Shown: in pieces, positions 1 to 8,043 of the stretch
Position numbering within the stretch: the first letter of the stretch is position 1
How the letters are laid out: each line of letters begins with the position of its first letter
Source of the DNA: Planctomycetota bacterium
GTDB taxonomy: Bacteria; Planctomycetota; MHYJ01; WSZJ01
DNA: 41,442 nucleotides
NCBI GenBank assembly: GCA_016190145.1
Contig: JACPRD010000094.1
Location: 1 to 41,442 of the forward strand
Direction: 5' to 3'
Notes under the pieces: generated by a model
What the model was told of the DNA's origin: nothing
Seen by the model: the letters and a program-made list of their open reading frames with translations, nothing else
Database searches by the model: none
Position numbers and translations under genes: made by a program

Positions 1-6
1 AGACAG

Positions 7-120
7 CTCTCGCCCTGCCTTACCGACCTCTCGCCCTGCCTTACCGACCTCTCGCCCTGCCTTACCGCCCTCTCGCCCTGCCTTACCGCCCTCTCGCCCT
101 GCCTTACCGCCCTCTCGCCC
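7..120. repeat. 21-bp tandem repeat, about 5.4 copies
   Basis: Five complete 21-bp units (7-27, 28-48, 49-69, 70-90, 91-111) and one partial unit run head to tail. Each contains CTCGCCCTGCCTTACCG; the last bases alternate between GAC and GCC. There are no spacers, so this is not a CRISPR array. The period is a multiple of three, but no convincing protein uses it. The array ends about 38 bp before the first gene and may continue left of the window. Confidence 0.9.
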
Positions 121-157
121 TTGTACGCTGCCGCGCGATCAGGTATGCAAAGAACCC

Positions 158-1123
158 ATGCATTTCCTCGTCACCGGCGGCACGGGCTTCATCGGCAGCC
201 ACCTCGTCGACGCGCTTCTCGCGCGCGGCGACTCCGTGACCTGTCTCGTGCGGGACGCGAAGCGGCTGCGGTGGCTGGAGGGGCGGGGCGTGCGGCTGGC
301 GGAGGGGGACGTGGCGGAGGGGAAGGGGCTCGACGCCGCGCTCGAGGGGGCGGAGGCGGTGGTGCACGCGGCGGGGGTGATCAAGGCGGATTCCGAGGAC
401 GGGTACGTGCACGGAAACGCGGGGGGGACGCGGAACCTGCTCGAGGCGTGCCTCAGGGCGAAGCGGGAGTTCCGGAGCGTGATGGTGGTGACGTCGCTCG
501 CGGCGGTGGGGCCGCCGGCGGACGGCGTCGCGGCGCGCGAGGGGGATGCGTGCCGGCCGGTGTCGGCGTACGGGCGGAGCAAGGCGAAGGCGGAGGAGGC
601 GTGCCTGGAGTTCCGGGGAAAGCTGCCGGTCGTCGTGGCGCGCCCTCCGATCGTGTACGGTCCGCGCGACGAGGCGACGCTGGAGATCTTCCGCATCGTG
701 AAAAGGCGCCTGAAACCGAACGTCGCGCCCGACCAGAGGCTCTCGCTGATTCACGCGCGCGACCTCGCGCTCGGGCTGATCGCGGCGGGGGAGCGGGGCA
801 AGCCGGGGGAGCGGTACTTTCTCGCGCACGAGGAGGTTCTCACCGCGCGGGAGCTGGCGGACAGGGTGGAGCAGGCGCTGGGTGTGCAGGCGATGTCGCT
901 CGCGGTCGCGCCCGCGCTGTTCCGCGCCGCGGCCGCGGTTTCCGGAACGCTCTCGCGAGGCCGGTCGATCTTCAACCGCGACAAGGCGGCGGAGATGACG
1001 GCGCGCGCGTGGGTGTGCGACGTTTCGGGCGTGGAGAAACGGCTCGCGTGGAGAGCCCGGATTGCGCACACCGACGGGCTCGCCGAAGCCGCGCGGTGGT
1101 ATCGGGAGGCGGGGTGGGTCTAA
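158..1123 (+). CDS. NAD(P)-dependent epimerase/dehydratase (extended SDR)
   Basis: This 321-residue protein begins directly with the Rossmann nucleotide-binding motif GGTGFIGSH (G7, G10, G13), as extended short-chain dehydrogenases do. The catalytic Ser is probably S113 in VVTSLAAVG, and the YxxxK pair is Y138/K142 in YGRSK. Family members oxidise, reduce or epimerise nucleotide sugars, sterols or related alcohols. The substrate cannot be read from this sequence. Length is normal and the protein should be cytoplasmic, with no signal peptide. The ATG at 158 is chosen because the Rossmann strand starts immediately after it; the ribosome site upstream is weak. The gene stands alone between a tandem repeat and a hairpin-rich gap. 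Confidence 0.88.
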   Translation: MHFLVTGGTGFIGSHLVDALLARGDSVTCLVRDAKRLRWLEGRGVRLAEGDVAEGKGLDAALEGAEAVVHAAGVIKADSEDGYVHGNAGGTRNLLEACLRAKREFRSVMVVTSLAAVGPPADGVAAREGDACRPVSAYGRSKAKAEEACLEFRGKLPVVVARPPIVYGPRDEATLEIFRIVKRRLKPNVAPDQRLSLIHARDLALGLIAAGERGKPGERYFLAHEEVLTARELADRVEQALGVQAMSLAVAPALFRAAAAVSGTLSRGRSIFNRDKAAEMTARAWVCDVSGVEKRLAWRARIAHTDGLAEAARWYREAGWV

Positions 1124-1180
1124 AGACGATTGCCGCCGGGGCGGGCGGCGGATTGCGAGGCGGCGGGCTCCGGACTGTGT

Positions 1181-1377
1181 TTCGTTCCTCGTTCCTCGTT
1201 ACTCGTTCGAACGGCCGTGCGTCGTTGCGCGTCCGTGGACGCGGTGCGACGTGAGCGCCCCATCCATCGGACCGGTCCGGCGAAGCACGGGCGCGCCTTC
1301 GCGGGAGGACGCGTCGCCCGCCGGGCGGTCGGCACGCGCGGAACGAGAAACGAGTAACGAGTAACGATGAACGAACG
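1181..1377. repeat. Inverted 'CGTTACTCGTT' word repeat
   Basis: The left arm (1181-1212) is made of repeated CGTTCCTCGTTACTCGTTC-type words. The right arm (1341-1377) carries the reverse complement, GAAACGAGTAACGAGTAACG. Between them lie smaller palindromes, including CGGACCGGTCCG (1268-1279) and GCGTCC-GT-GGACGC. The block fills most of the 343-bp gene-free gap at 1124-1466. It could fold as one large branched hairpin in RNA or a cruciform in DNA. No coding sequence is credible here. Confidence 0.75.
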
Positions 1378-1395
1378 CCAACCCGCCCCCGTTGC

Positions 1396-1424
1396 TTGAC
1401 CCGCTTCCACCTCATTGCTAGCCT
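1396..1424 (+). promoter_or_regulatory. Candidate sigma-70 promoter for the 1467 gene
   Basis: TTGACC (1396-1401) is followed after 17 bp by TAGCCT (1419-1424), a weak -10 of the TAnnnT form. The start codon lies 42 bp further on, preceded by GGAG at good spacing. This is inferred from sequence alone. Confidence 0.4.
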
Positions 1425-1466
1425 AGCCCCCCTTCAATTCAAGCACCCCAAGATCAGGAGACCGTC

Positions 1467-2582
1467 ATGTCCAAGTCCGAAGCCGGCAAATCCGACGCGG
1501 AGTTTTACATCGTCATCGAGGCCGCGCGCGATTCGAAGATGGCGGAGGCGACGGCGGGGTTTGCGAAGACGTTTACGGTGGAGGCGAAGATCGCGGAGCA
1601 GATCCTGAAGTCGTCGCCGATCGTGTTCCTGTCGCGGCTGACGAAGCAGGACATCCGGGTGCTGAAGCCGAAGCTGGTGGATCTTTCGAGCGCGGGGATC
1701 GAGTTCCGGATCACGACGAAGCCTGCCGACCGGATTCCGAAGGTGAACTGGCCGATCAAGCCGCAGTTCGGGACGGGGGAGGGCGGGCAGCTGATCACGA
1801 CGGTGTCGTTCATCTGGGACAACAACGCGTTCGTGTGTCCGTCGTGCGGGGAGTCGTTCGTGTTCCGGCGGGTGGGCAAGCCGCGCGCGGCGACGCCTGC
1901 GGAGGCGACGGCGGCGTCGGCGCCCGCTTCCGCTCCGGCGCCCGCGCCCGCTCCCGCGCGGCCGGCGGCTCCCGCGCCCGCGGCGCGGCCGGCTCCGGCG
2001 ATCGCGGCGCGGCCTCCGGCTCCCGCGGCGAAACCCGCTCCGGCTCCCGCGGCCGCCAGGGCCCCCGCGGCGGCGGCCGCGAGGCCTCCGGCCAGGAAAG
2101 AGGAGGACCTCGGGACGGTCGACCTCCTCGACGAGGTCCCTTCGCTCGACCTGGACGACGTGGCGCCGCTCGAAGAGGTGCCGGAGATCAACGAAGAGGC
2201 GCCGCCTCTGGACGACATCGAAGTCCTTCCGGTGGACGAGGTCGAGGAGGTCAAGCCCGCCGCGAAAAAACCCGTCGGACCTCCGCCGAAAGGACCCGTC
2301 AGGCCCGGCGGGATGATCAAGCCCGGGGCGCCGCCGCAGGACGAGGGCGACGAGGACGAACTGTGCAGCGTCTTCCTCAATCGCATCACATCCGCCAAGG
2401 ACCAGGAAGTCGCCGCGAAGATCATCGCCGAGGTGCGGAGCTGCCCGATCAAGGAGGCCAAGGAACTGGCCGCGCGCATGGTCATCCCGGTGGTGAAGGA
2501 CGTGCCGAAATCCGAGGCCGAGGTAATCCTGTCGAAGTTCCAGAAGGCGAAGATCCCGGGCCGCATCACGAAGAAGAAGTAA
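1467..2582 (+). CDS. Protein with two ribosomal L7/L12 C-terminal-like modules and a CxxC knuckle
   Basis: 371 residues. The C-terminus (about 300-371) resembles the ribosomal protein L7/L12 C-terminal fold: AAKIIAEVRSCPIKEAKELA, then a short strand, a helix and RITKKK. The N-terminal region (about 12-85) looks like a second copy, ending in the similar GIEFRITTK. After it comes one CPSCG motif (C124, C127), which alone cannot form a four-Cys zinc site without a partner. A Pro/Ala-rich linker (about 139-210) and an acidic stretch (about 212-260) separate the two ends, suggesting flexible tethered domains. No signal peptide is seen. The start is supported by GGAG seven bases upstream of ATG. 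Function is unknown; binding a ribosomal or translation-related partner is only a guess from the fold. Confidence 0.72.
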   Translation: MSKSEAGKSDAEFYIVIEAARDSKMAEATAGFAKTFTVEAKIAEQILKSSPIVFLSRLTKQDIRVLKPKLVDLSSAGIEFRITTKPADRIPKVNWPIKPQFGTGEGGQLITTVSFIWDNNAFVCPSCGESFVFRRVGKPRAATPAEATAASAPASAPAPAPAPARPAAPAPAARPAPAIAARPPAPAAKPAPAPAAARAPAAAAARPPARKEEDLGTVDLLDEVPSLDLDDVAPLEEVPEINEEAPPLDDIEVLPVDEVEEVKPAAKKPVGPPPKGPVRPGGMIKPGAPPQDEGDEDELCSVFLNRITSAKDQEVAAKIIAEVRSCPIKEAKELAARMVIPVVKDVPKSEAEVILSKFQKAKIPGRITKKK

Positions 2583-2642
2583 CAGTTCGGGGGGAGGGCG
2601 CGGTGGGCTGGACGGTCCTCTCCCTCCGGGAAAGGTAATCCG

Positions 2643-4019
2643 ATGACCATCCTGTGCGCGACGGACCTTTCCGATGGCGGCGCCGTTTCCGTCGGGGCCG
2701 CCGCCGCCATCGCCTCGCGGCTCAAGGAGGATCTGCTGCTCGTGCACGTCGTCGAGCATCCGCCGGACGGCGTGCTCGACGAGGGGCTGCAGTGGTCGGT
2801 CAAGGAGCGGGCAGAGGAGATCGTGCGGCGGGAGGCGGCGCGCGTGCACGGGCTCGGCGTGGTGGCGAAGCACGAGGTCGTCACGGGCCGCCCGGACGAG
2901 GCGATCCTGAAGCTGGCCGGAACCGTCAAGCCCCGGCTGATCGTCCTCTCGGCCGCCGGCCGGCGCGCCCGGCCGTGGTTCGGGATCGGAAGCACGGCGG
3001 AGCGCGTCGTGCGGAACGCGCCCGCGCCCGTCGTGGTGGTCCGGGACCCCGCGCCTTTCGAGGCCTGGGCCGCGGGCGCCCGGCCGCTGCGGGTCCTCGT
3101 CGGGGCCGACCTGTCGCGCGCGTCCGCCGCCGCCGTCCGCTGGCTCGGCGAACTCCGGGCCGCCGCGCCCTGCGACGTCGTGCTCGCCCACGCCTACCTG
3201 CCTCTCGCGGAACGCGGCCGCCTCGGGCTGCCCGGACCCCTCTTCTCCCACGAACCCCAGCCCGAACTCGAAATGCTCGTCCTGCGCGATCTCCTCGCGA
3301 AACTGGGGCCGATTCCGGGGTCCGGCGACGTCCGCACGCGCATGGTGCCCGGTATGGGGCCCGCTTCGGATCACCTGGTCAGGGTCGCGCGCGAAGAATC
3401 GGCCGACCTGGTCCTCGTCGGCACCCACCAGCGCCACGGATTCGAACGCATGTGGAGGGGGTCCGTCGCCGCGGGCGTGCTTGCGGAAGCGACCGTCTCG
3501 GTCGCGTGCGTCCCGCTCGCGTCCGGCGAGGTCCCGGCGCCGCTTCCGGAGTACCACAGCATTCTCGCGGCGACCGACTTTTCGGCCCCCGCGAACTCCG
3601 CCGTCCTGCACGCGTACGCCCTTCTCCCGCGAGGCGGCACCGTCCACCTCATCACCGTGAAAGAAATCGTCGAGCCCGGAGTCGTGCCCAATCCGATGTA
3701 CTCCCACTACTCGCCCGGAAAGTCGGCCACGCCGGAGCAGCGCGTGAAGGAGGACATGGACCTGGCGAAGAAACTCGACGCGCTCGTGCCCGCCGAGGCC
3801 GCCGGGAAGGGGATCGAGACCCGGCTGGACGTCGTCGAAGCGCGCTCGGCCGCGGACGGAATCTCGCAGACCGCCGAACGCCTCGGCGTCGACGCCGTCG
3901 TCGACGGATCCCACGGACAGGGCGGCGTCGCGAAAGCCCTGCTCGGCTCGGTCGCGAGCGCCGTGCTCAAGACGAGCCTCAGGCCCGTCCTCGTCGTCCG
4001 GCCGCCGCGGGAAGCATGA
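2643..4019 (+). CDS. Triple-domain universal stress protein (UspA superfamily)
   Basis: 458 residues with three consecutive USP domains, at about 1-140, 148-292 and 304-455. Each opens with a strand ending in Asp (CATDLS, VGADLS, AATDFS) and closes with a nucleotide-loop-like segment: GIGSTAERVVRNAP near 114, MWRGSVAAGVLAEA near 270, LLGSVASAVLKTS near 434. The third is the closest to the ATP-binding G-2X-G-9X-G(S/T) signature. Most USPs have one or two domains, so three is less usual. Family members bind ATP or AMP and act in stress adaptation. The gene lies 60 bp after the L7/L12-like gene and may be cotranscribed. AAAGG precedes the ATG at about eight bases. Confidence 0.88.
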   Translation: MTILCATDLSDGGAVSVGAAAAIASRLKEDLLLVHVVEHPPDGVLDEGLQWSVKERAEEIVRREAARVHGLGVVAKHEVVTGRPDEAILKLAGTVKPRLIVLSAAGRRARPWFGIGSTAERVVRNAPAPVVVVRDPAPFEAWAAGARPLRVLVGADLSRASAAAVRWLGELRAAAPCDVVLAHAYLPLAERGRLGLPGPLFSHEPQPELEMLVLRDLLAKLGPIPGSGDVRTRMVPGMGPASDHLVRVAREESADLVLVGTHQRHGFERMWRGSVAAGVLAEATVSVACVPLASGEVPAPLPEYHSILAATDFSAPANSAVLHAYALLPRGGTVHLITVKEIVEPGVVPNPMYSHYSPGKSATPEQRVKEDMDLAKKLDALVPAEAAGKGIETRLDVVEARSAADGISQTAERLGVDAVVDGSHGQGGVAKALLGSVASAVLKTSLRPVLVVRPPREA

Positions 4020-4049
4020 AAAAAGGCCGGGGTCGCGAAGACCCCGGCC
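4019..4049 (-). terminator. Intrinsic terminator between convergent genes
   Basis: GGCCGGGGTC (4025-4034) and GACCCCGGCC (4040-4049) form a perfect 10-bp stem with a five-base loop. On the minus strand it is followed by six Ts (complement of 4019-4024), the form of a rho-independent terminator for the minus-strand gene ending at 4068. The hairpin may also protect the plus-strand transcript, whose stop codon touches it. Confidence 0.85.
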
Positions 4050-4067
4050 CCGGACATTCCGCAGAAC

Positions 4068-5396
4068 CTACTTTCCCTGCAGCTCCGCCTGCCGCTTCTT
4101 CCACCACGCCGACCAGCTCCTCAGGTCGCTCTCGTTGTAGTTCTCGCCGCTGATCTTCTGCAGGCAGAAGTTCGCCCACTTGCGCAGGTTTCCGTTCCCG
4201 AGCGCGGAGACCAGCGCCGGACAGGCCTTGTCCCCGCCTTTCACCAGCTTGTCCGTGCACAGGTCGCGCAGGGGGACGTCGATGGAAGAGGCCTTCATGA
4301 GTTCCTGCGAGGTGCCGATGATCAGGCACTGCGACAGGACGCCGTAGGCCTCGGGGGTGTCGATCGCCGCCACGAACTCGACGGCGTCCACGCGGGTCCG
4401 GGCGTCCGGGTGGTGGATGTAGCGGTTCACGCTCTTGAGGCACGCGTTCCCGTGGGCGGCGAGGATGTCGCGCCCGTAGCCCCGCGTGTCGCGCGAATCC
4501 GAGGCGAAGGAGATGTCCGTGAGGATGGAGATCGCCTTGTCCTCTTTCTTGCCGGCAAGGATGTCGGCGCAGTCCTTCCTGAAATCCTCTGTGACGCCCT
4601 TGGCCTTGAGCGCGTTTTCCACGGTGCGCACGATCACGAAGCCCGCGTACTTGGAGAGGGCTTCCTTGAGGACCGTCTTCGCCTGCGCGTCCGTCTCGGT
4701 CTTCAGGCGCTCGATCATGGGCGGGCAGAGGCGCTCTTCCTTGCCGTCGTCGAACTTCGAAAGCGTCGCGACGAGGTCGGAGGCGGGGCCGCTCTTGATC
4801 GTCTCGAGGGCCGCCGTCATTTCGTTGGCGGGCACGGCCTTCGGCGGCGTGTTCTTCGGGGCCGCGGGGCTCGCGGGGTCCTTAGGGTCGGGCTTGGCGG
4901 GCGGATTCTTCGGATCGACCGGCGCGGGCTTCGGCGCGGGATCCACCGGCGACTTGGCGCCGAGGTTCTGCGCGTCCCGGCACATCTTGCGGAGCTCGTG
5001 GATGCTCGTCGTCAGCGCGGCAAATTCCTGCTTCTGCGCCGGGTAGATCTCGGCGGCTTCGGCGGCCTCGAGCTCGGGGTCGAACAGCATGTCGACCGCC
5101 GCCTTCATGTAGCTGTTCGGGTCGGCAGCCTTCTTGCCCTCCTCGTACTTCGCCTTCGCCTGGTCCACCACCCCGGTGATCCGCGCCAGCAGTTCCTCGG
5201 CCTTCGGATAGATCGTCTTCACATTTTCTTTTTTCACGACGATCCCGTCCGGGAATGTCTCGTTTTTGATGCGGTACGAGTCCCCTTCCTCCGAAACCTC
5301 GCCGATGTACCGTTCGCCGGACTTCAGGATGACGGCCTCGGCCCACGCGCAAGAGGCCAGCCCGGACAGCACGAGGGCCGCAATCAACGTCTTCAA
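4068..5396 (-). CDS. Exported protein with proline-rich linker and HEAT-like C-terminus
   Basis: 442 residues. The N-terminus (MKTLIAALVLSGLASCAWA) is a signal peptide; LASC at 13-16 also fits a lipobox, so it could be a lipoprotein. The mature N-terminus starts with a short beta-rich segment (VILKSGERYIGEV), as in planctomycete proteins with a small SH3-like fold. A Pro/Lys/Asp linker lies around 150-190. The C-terminal half is helical with HEAT-like repeats, for example HHPDARTRVDAVEFVAAI and CPALVSALGNGNLRKWANF. The start codon is TTG (5394-5396), chosen because GGGAGG lies eight bases upstream and the signal peptide begins there. Function is not known. It ends at a strong terminator. Confidence 0.75.
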   Translation of the reverse strand: MKTLIAALVLSGLASCAWAEAVILKSGERYIGEVSEEGDSYRIKNETFPDGIVVKKENVKTIYPKAEELLARITGVVDQAKAKYEEGKKAADPNSYMKAAVDMLFDPELEAAEAAEIYPAQKQEFAALTTSIHELRKMCRDAQNLGAKSPVDPAPKPAPVDPKNPPAKPDPKDPASPAAPKNTPPKAVPANEMTAALETIKSGPASDLVATLSKFDDGKEERLCPPMIERLKTETDAQAKTVLKEALSKYAGFVIVRTVENALKAKGVTEDFRKDCADILAGKKEDKAISILTDISFASDSRDTRGYGRDILAAHGNACLKSVNRYIHHPDARTRVDAVEFVAAIDTPEAYGVLSQCLIIGTSQELMKASSIDVPLRDLCTDKLVKGGDKACPALVSALGNGNLRKWANFCLQKISGENYNESDLRSWSAWWKKRQAELQGK

Positions 5397-5715
5397 GGCA
5401 GTTTCCTCCCCAAGTGAACGAACGTCAGACGGTCCATGTTAGACGACCGTCAAAGCCCGTTCGTTCTGTAAATTCTTGAACACCGCGCACAAAGAAGAGG
5501 TACGGACGATTCTGAACTTTTCCCTCTCTGGCGCCCTCTGGTTCGTTCCGTCATCGGGATTTTAACGCAAATGGCGGACCAATAACTGGGAATCGAAAGC
5601 AGGTCCTTTAGGAAGCGTTCTTTACGGAGATGTCAACTTCGCATGACTTGAATTCCGTTGACGCAAACCCCTCCGGAACACAGCTTGACGCTCCCCACCG
5701 ATCGAGGAATCCCCG
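5397..5715. other. Divergent gene-free gap, 319 bp
   Basis: This gap separates the divergent 5396 (minus) and 5716 (plus) genes and is visibly less GC-rich than its surroundings. It should hold both promoters, though no clear -35/-10 pair stands out. GACGGTC (5428-5434) and GACCGTC (5445-5451) form an inverted repeat 32 bp upstream of the minus-strand start, a possible operator. No open reading frame is credible. Confidence 0.5.
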
Positions 5716-7317
5716 ATGCCGAATTCGGACCTGAAATCGTTCCTGGAGAATCACCGCCGCACCGTCGAGCCCCTCAATCGCGAAGCCGCCCTCGCGGGCT
5801 GGCACCACTCCACGACCGGGCTTGCGAAATGGCAGAAGCGAAGCGCCCTCCTCGGTCGGAAGCGCGCGAAGATCTTCTCGAATGCCGCCGCATTCGCCCG
5901 GCTCGACGCCTGGCGCCGGACGCCGCCTCGCGACCCCGTCACCGCGCGCGTCCTCGAGCGCACCTGGCTCGCGTTCCTCAAGGAGCGCCGCCAGCCCGCC
6001 CTCCTCCGCAGGATCGTCGACCTCGAGGTCGAGCTGAAGGGCGTCTACAACAATTTCCGGGCAACTCTCCGAGGAAAACCCGTCGCTGACAACGACATCG
6101 CCCGCATCCTCGCCGAGTCCGACGACCTCCCCTTCCGCCGCGACGCCTGGGAGGCCTCCAAGCAGATCGGCGCCGTCGTTCACGAGAAAGTCCGCGAGCT
6201 CGCCCGCCTCCGCAACGCCAACGCGCGCGCCGCCGGTTTCCCCGATCACTACAGCCTCGCCCTCGCCGCCCAGGAAATCGACCTCGACGACCTCACCCGC
6301 ATCCTCGACGACCTCCAGCGCCGCACCGAGCGCCCCTGGCGCGAGACGAAAACGACGATCGACGCCGCCCTCTGCAGCCGGCTCGGCGTCGCCGTCCGCG
6401 ACCTCCCCACCCCGCCGCCCTGGTTCTACGCCGATCCCTTCTTCCAGGCAGTCCCCCGCTCGCCCGAGCTCGATCTCGACGGCGTCTTCTCGAAGAGCGA
6501 CCTCGTCGCCCTCGCCCTCGACACCTACGACGGCCTCGGCATGGAAGTCCGCGACATTCTCCGTCGCAGCAGCCTCTTCCCGCGGGAAGGGAAAAGCCAG
6601 CATGCCTTCTGCACCCAGATCGACCGGAAGAAGGACATCCGCATCCTCTGCAACCTCGCTCCCGACGCGCGCTGGATGGAGACGCTGCTTCACGAGCTGG
6701 GCCACGCGGTCTACGACAAGTATATCGACCCGAAGCTGCCTTACCTCCTGCGCGGCCCGGCCCACACGCTCTCCACCGAGGCGATCGCCCTTCTCATGGG
6801 CCGCCAGGTCCAGTCCGCCGGATGGCTCTCGCGCGTCCGGAAACTCCCGGCGGCGGAGGTCACGCGTCTGTCGGCCCTCATCGCCCGCGACCGCCGCCGC
6901 GCCCTTCTTATCTTCGCCCGCTGGGCGCTCGTGATGTCGCGCTTCGAGCGCGCCCTCTACGAGAACCCCGAACGCGACCTCGACGCGCTCTGGTGGAAAC
7001 TCGTGCAGGAAATCCAGCACGTCCCGATACCTCCGGGCCGCAAGGCGCCCGACTGGGCGGCGAAGATGCACATCGCCTGCGCGCCCGTCTACTACCACAA
7101 CTACCTGCTGGGAGACCTCATGGCGTCGCAGCTCGAGGCGGCGATCCGGTCGAAAGTGCGGGGGAAGCGCCTGATCGGGAACCGCGCCGCGGGGGCGTGG
7201 CTGCGGAAGGCGGTTTTCCGGCCGGGGGCGAGGTGGAAGTGGGACGAGCATCTGAAACGGGCCACGGGGGAAGGGCTGACTGCGAAGTACTGGGCCGCGG
7301 AGGTTGTCGGCCGATGA
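5716..7317 (+). CDS. M2/M3-type zinc metallopeptidase (peptidyl-dipeptidase A / oligopeptidase fold)
   Basis: 533 residues. The zinc site is H326-E-L-G-H330, with the third ligand E355 in STEAIALLMGR, 25 residues later, the spacing used by gluzincins of families M2 and M3. GKSQHAFC before it and YYHNYLLGDLMASQ near the C-terminus are typical of bacterial proteins annotated as M2 or M3. These enzymes cleave oligopeptides, usually in the cytoplasm; no signal peptide is seen. GAGG precedes the ATG at nine bases. The last codons (ATGEGLTAKYW...EVVGR) recur 745 bp downstream, so the natural 3' end appears to have been displaced by the following cassette. The stop codon overlaps the next start as ATGA. 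Confidence 0.88.
   Translation: MPNSDLKSFLENHRRTVEPLNREAALAGWHHSTTGLAKWQKRSALLGRKRAKIFSNAAAFARLDAWRRTPPRDPVTARVLERTWLAFLKERRQPALLRRIVDLEVELKGVYNNFRATLRGKPVADNDIARILAESDDLPFRRDAWEASKQIGAVVHEKVRELARLRNANARAAGFPDHYSLALAAQEIDLDDLTRILDDLQRRTERPWRETKTTIDAALCSRLGVAVRDLPTPPPWFYADPFFQAVPRSPELDLDGVFSKSDLVALALDTYDGLGMEVRDILRRSSLFPREGKSQHAFCTQIDRKKDIRILCNLAPDARWMETLLHELGHAVYDKYIDPKLPYLLRGPAHTLSTEAIALLMGRQVQSAGWLSRVRKLPAAEVTRLSALIARDRRRALLIFARWALVMSRFERALYENPERDLDALWWKLVQEIQHVPIPPGRKAPDWAAKMHIACAPVYYHNYLLGDLMASQLEAAIRSKVRGKRLIGNRAAGAWLRKAVFRPGARWKWDEHLKRATGEGLTAKYWAAEVVGR
7261..7293 (+). repeat. Direct repeat, copy 1 (inside peptidase 3' end)
   Basis: The 20 bases gccacgggggaagggctgac (7261-7280) recur exactly at 8006-8025. 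Over 33 bp, 31 positions match (differences at 7281 and 7290). The repeat encodes ATGEGLTAKYW in the peptidase. It marks the left edge of an apparent insertion. Confidence 0.9.
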
Positions 7318-7823
7318 GACTCGGGAGCCTGGAGGCCATTCTGACGGCCCTCAATCGCCGTCGCACACGCTATCTCATCGTGGGTGGGCTTGCCGTTGCT
7401 GCCCACGGGTACGGGCGGGCGACATTCGACGTGGATCTCGTCGTTCAACTCAAACCGGAGAACGTCCGTCGGGCTCTCGCCGGTCTCGCAACGCTCGGTT
7501 ACCGCCCGCTCGTGCCTGTCCCCGCCCGGGATTTCGCCGATCCCGGACTCCGCCGACGGTGGATCCGGGAAAAGAACATGATTGTGTTCCAGCTTCACAG
7601 CGATCAGCACCGCGAAACGCGCGTCGACCTCTTTGTTCGCGAACCGTTTCGCTTCGACAGCGAGTATGATCGAGCTCTGGAAGGCGAGGTATTTCCGGGA
7701 GTGCGAACCCGCTTCGTGCGGCTGGAAACGCTCCTCCGGATGAAGAAAAAGGCCGGCCGGGAGAAGGATCTCGAGGACCTCCGGCAGCTGGAGTCGCTCA
7801 GGAGAAAGCGCCGTGACCGTTAG
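7314..7823 (+). CDS. Nucleotidyltransferase (AbiEii/MNT-like), 169 aa
   Basis: The N-terminal half carries the minimal nucleotidyltransferase motif: G24-G25, then D39-V-D41 (YLIVGGLAVAAHGYGRATFD), with a third acidic residue likely in the DLF of TRVDLF. This is the DNA polymerase beta superfamily core used by MNT and AbiEii-type proteins, some of which are toxins or antitoxins that transfer nucleotides or AMP. The C-terminus is Lys/Arg-rich (RMKKKAGREKDLEDL). ATG at 7314 overlaps the peptidase stop by four bases, implying translational coupling; its 3' end overlaps the next gene by 11 bases. The gene and its small partner lie between two copies of the peptidase 3' end, so this looks like an acquired module. 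Its actual substrate is unknown. Confidence 0.82.
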   Translation: MRLGSLEAILTALNRRRTRYLIVGGLAVAAHGYGRATFDVDLVVQLKPENVRRALAGLATLGYRPLVPVPARDFADPGLRRRWIREKNMIVFQLHSDQHRETRVDLFVREPFRFDSEYDRALEGEVFPGVRTRFVRLETLLRMKKKAGREKDLEDLRQLESLRRKRRDR

Positions 7824-8043
7824 AAGGAACTCATCGCGTACGGCCGCCGCCTGGCGCGCGCACAACCTCTCTCAGCTCGAGTACTTTGCCTCGCTCAGCC
7901 TGGCGGCAAAGATGCGCGCCGTGGAAGGCATGGCGGATGTGGTGCGCCGGCTGACCGAAATGCGCGAAAGAGGGGAGCTCAAACCGGTGTCCAGGCGGAT
8001 AGCGTGCCACGGGGGAAGGGCTGACGGCGAAGTATTGGATTGA
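7813..8043 (+). CDS. Small partner of nucleotidyltransferase, 76 aa, tail recruited from repeat
   Basis: A helical core, LSQLEYFASLSLAAKMRAVE, is followed by GMADVVRRLTEMRERGELK, resembling small proteins found beside nucleotidyltransferases in planctomycete-type genomes; an antitoxin-like role is inferred from the pairing. The start overlaps the nucleotidyltransferase by 11 bases. From about 8003 the frame runs into the duplicated peptidase tail in another frame, so the last 13 residues (ACHGGRADGEVLD) are by-products of the insertion junction and the native stop seems to have been lost. It could still be functional, since the conserved-looking core ends before the junction. Confidence 0.68.
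   Translation: MTVRRNSSRTAAAWRAHNLSQLEYFASLSLAAKMRAVEGMADVVRRLTEMRERGELKPVSRRIACHGGRADGEVLD

Noticed and set aside
7..120. CRISPR array.
   Set aside because: Units are contiguous without spacers.
1434..3914. An 826-codon open frame on the minus strand opposite the L7/L12-like and stress-protein genes.
   Set aside because: It spans two well-supported genes and reads as Arg/Gly/Asp-rich low-complexity sequence, typical of antisense frames in GC-rich DNA.
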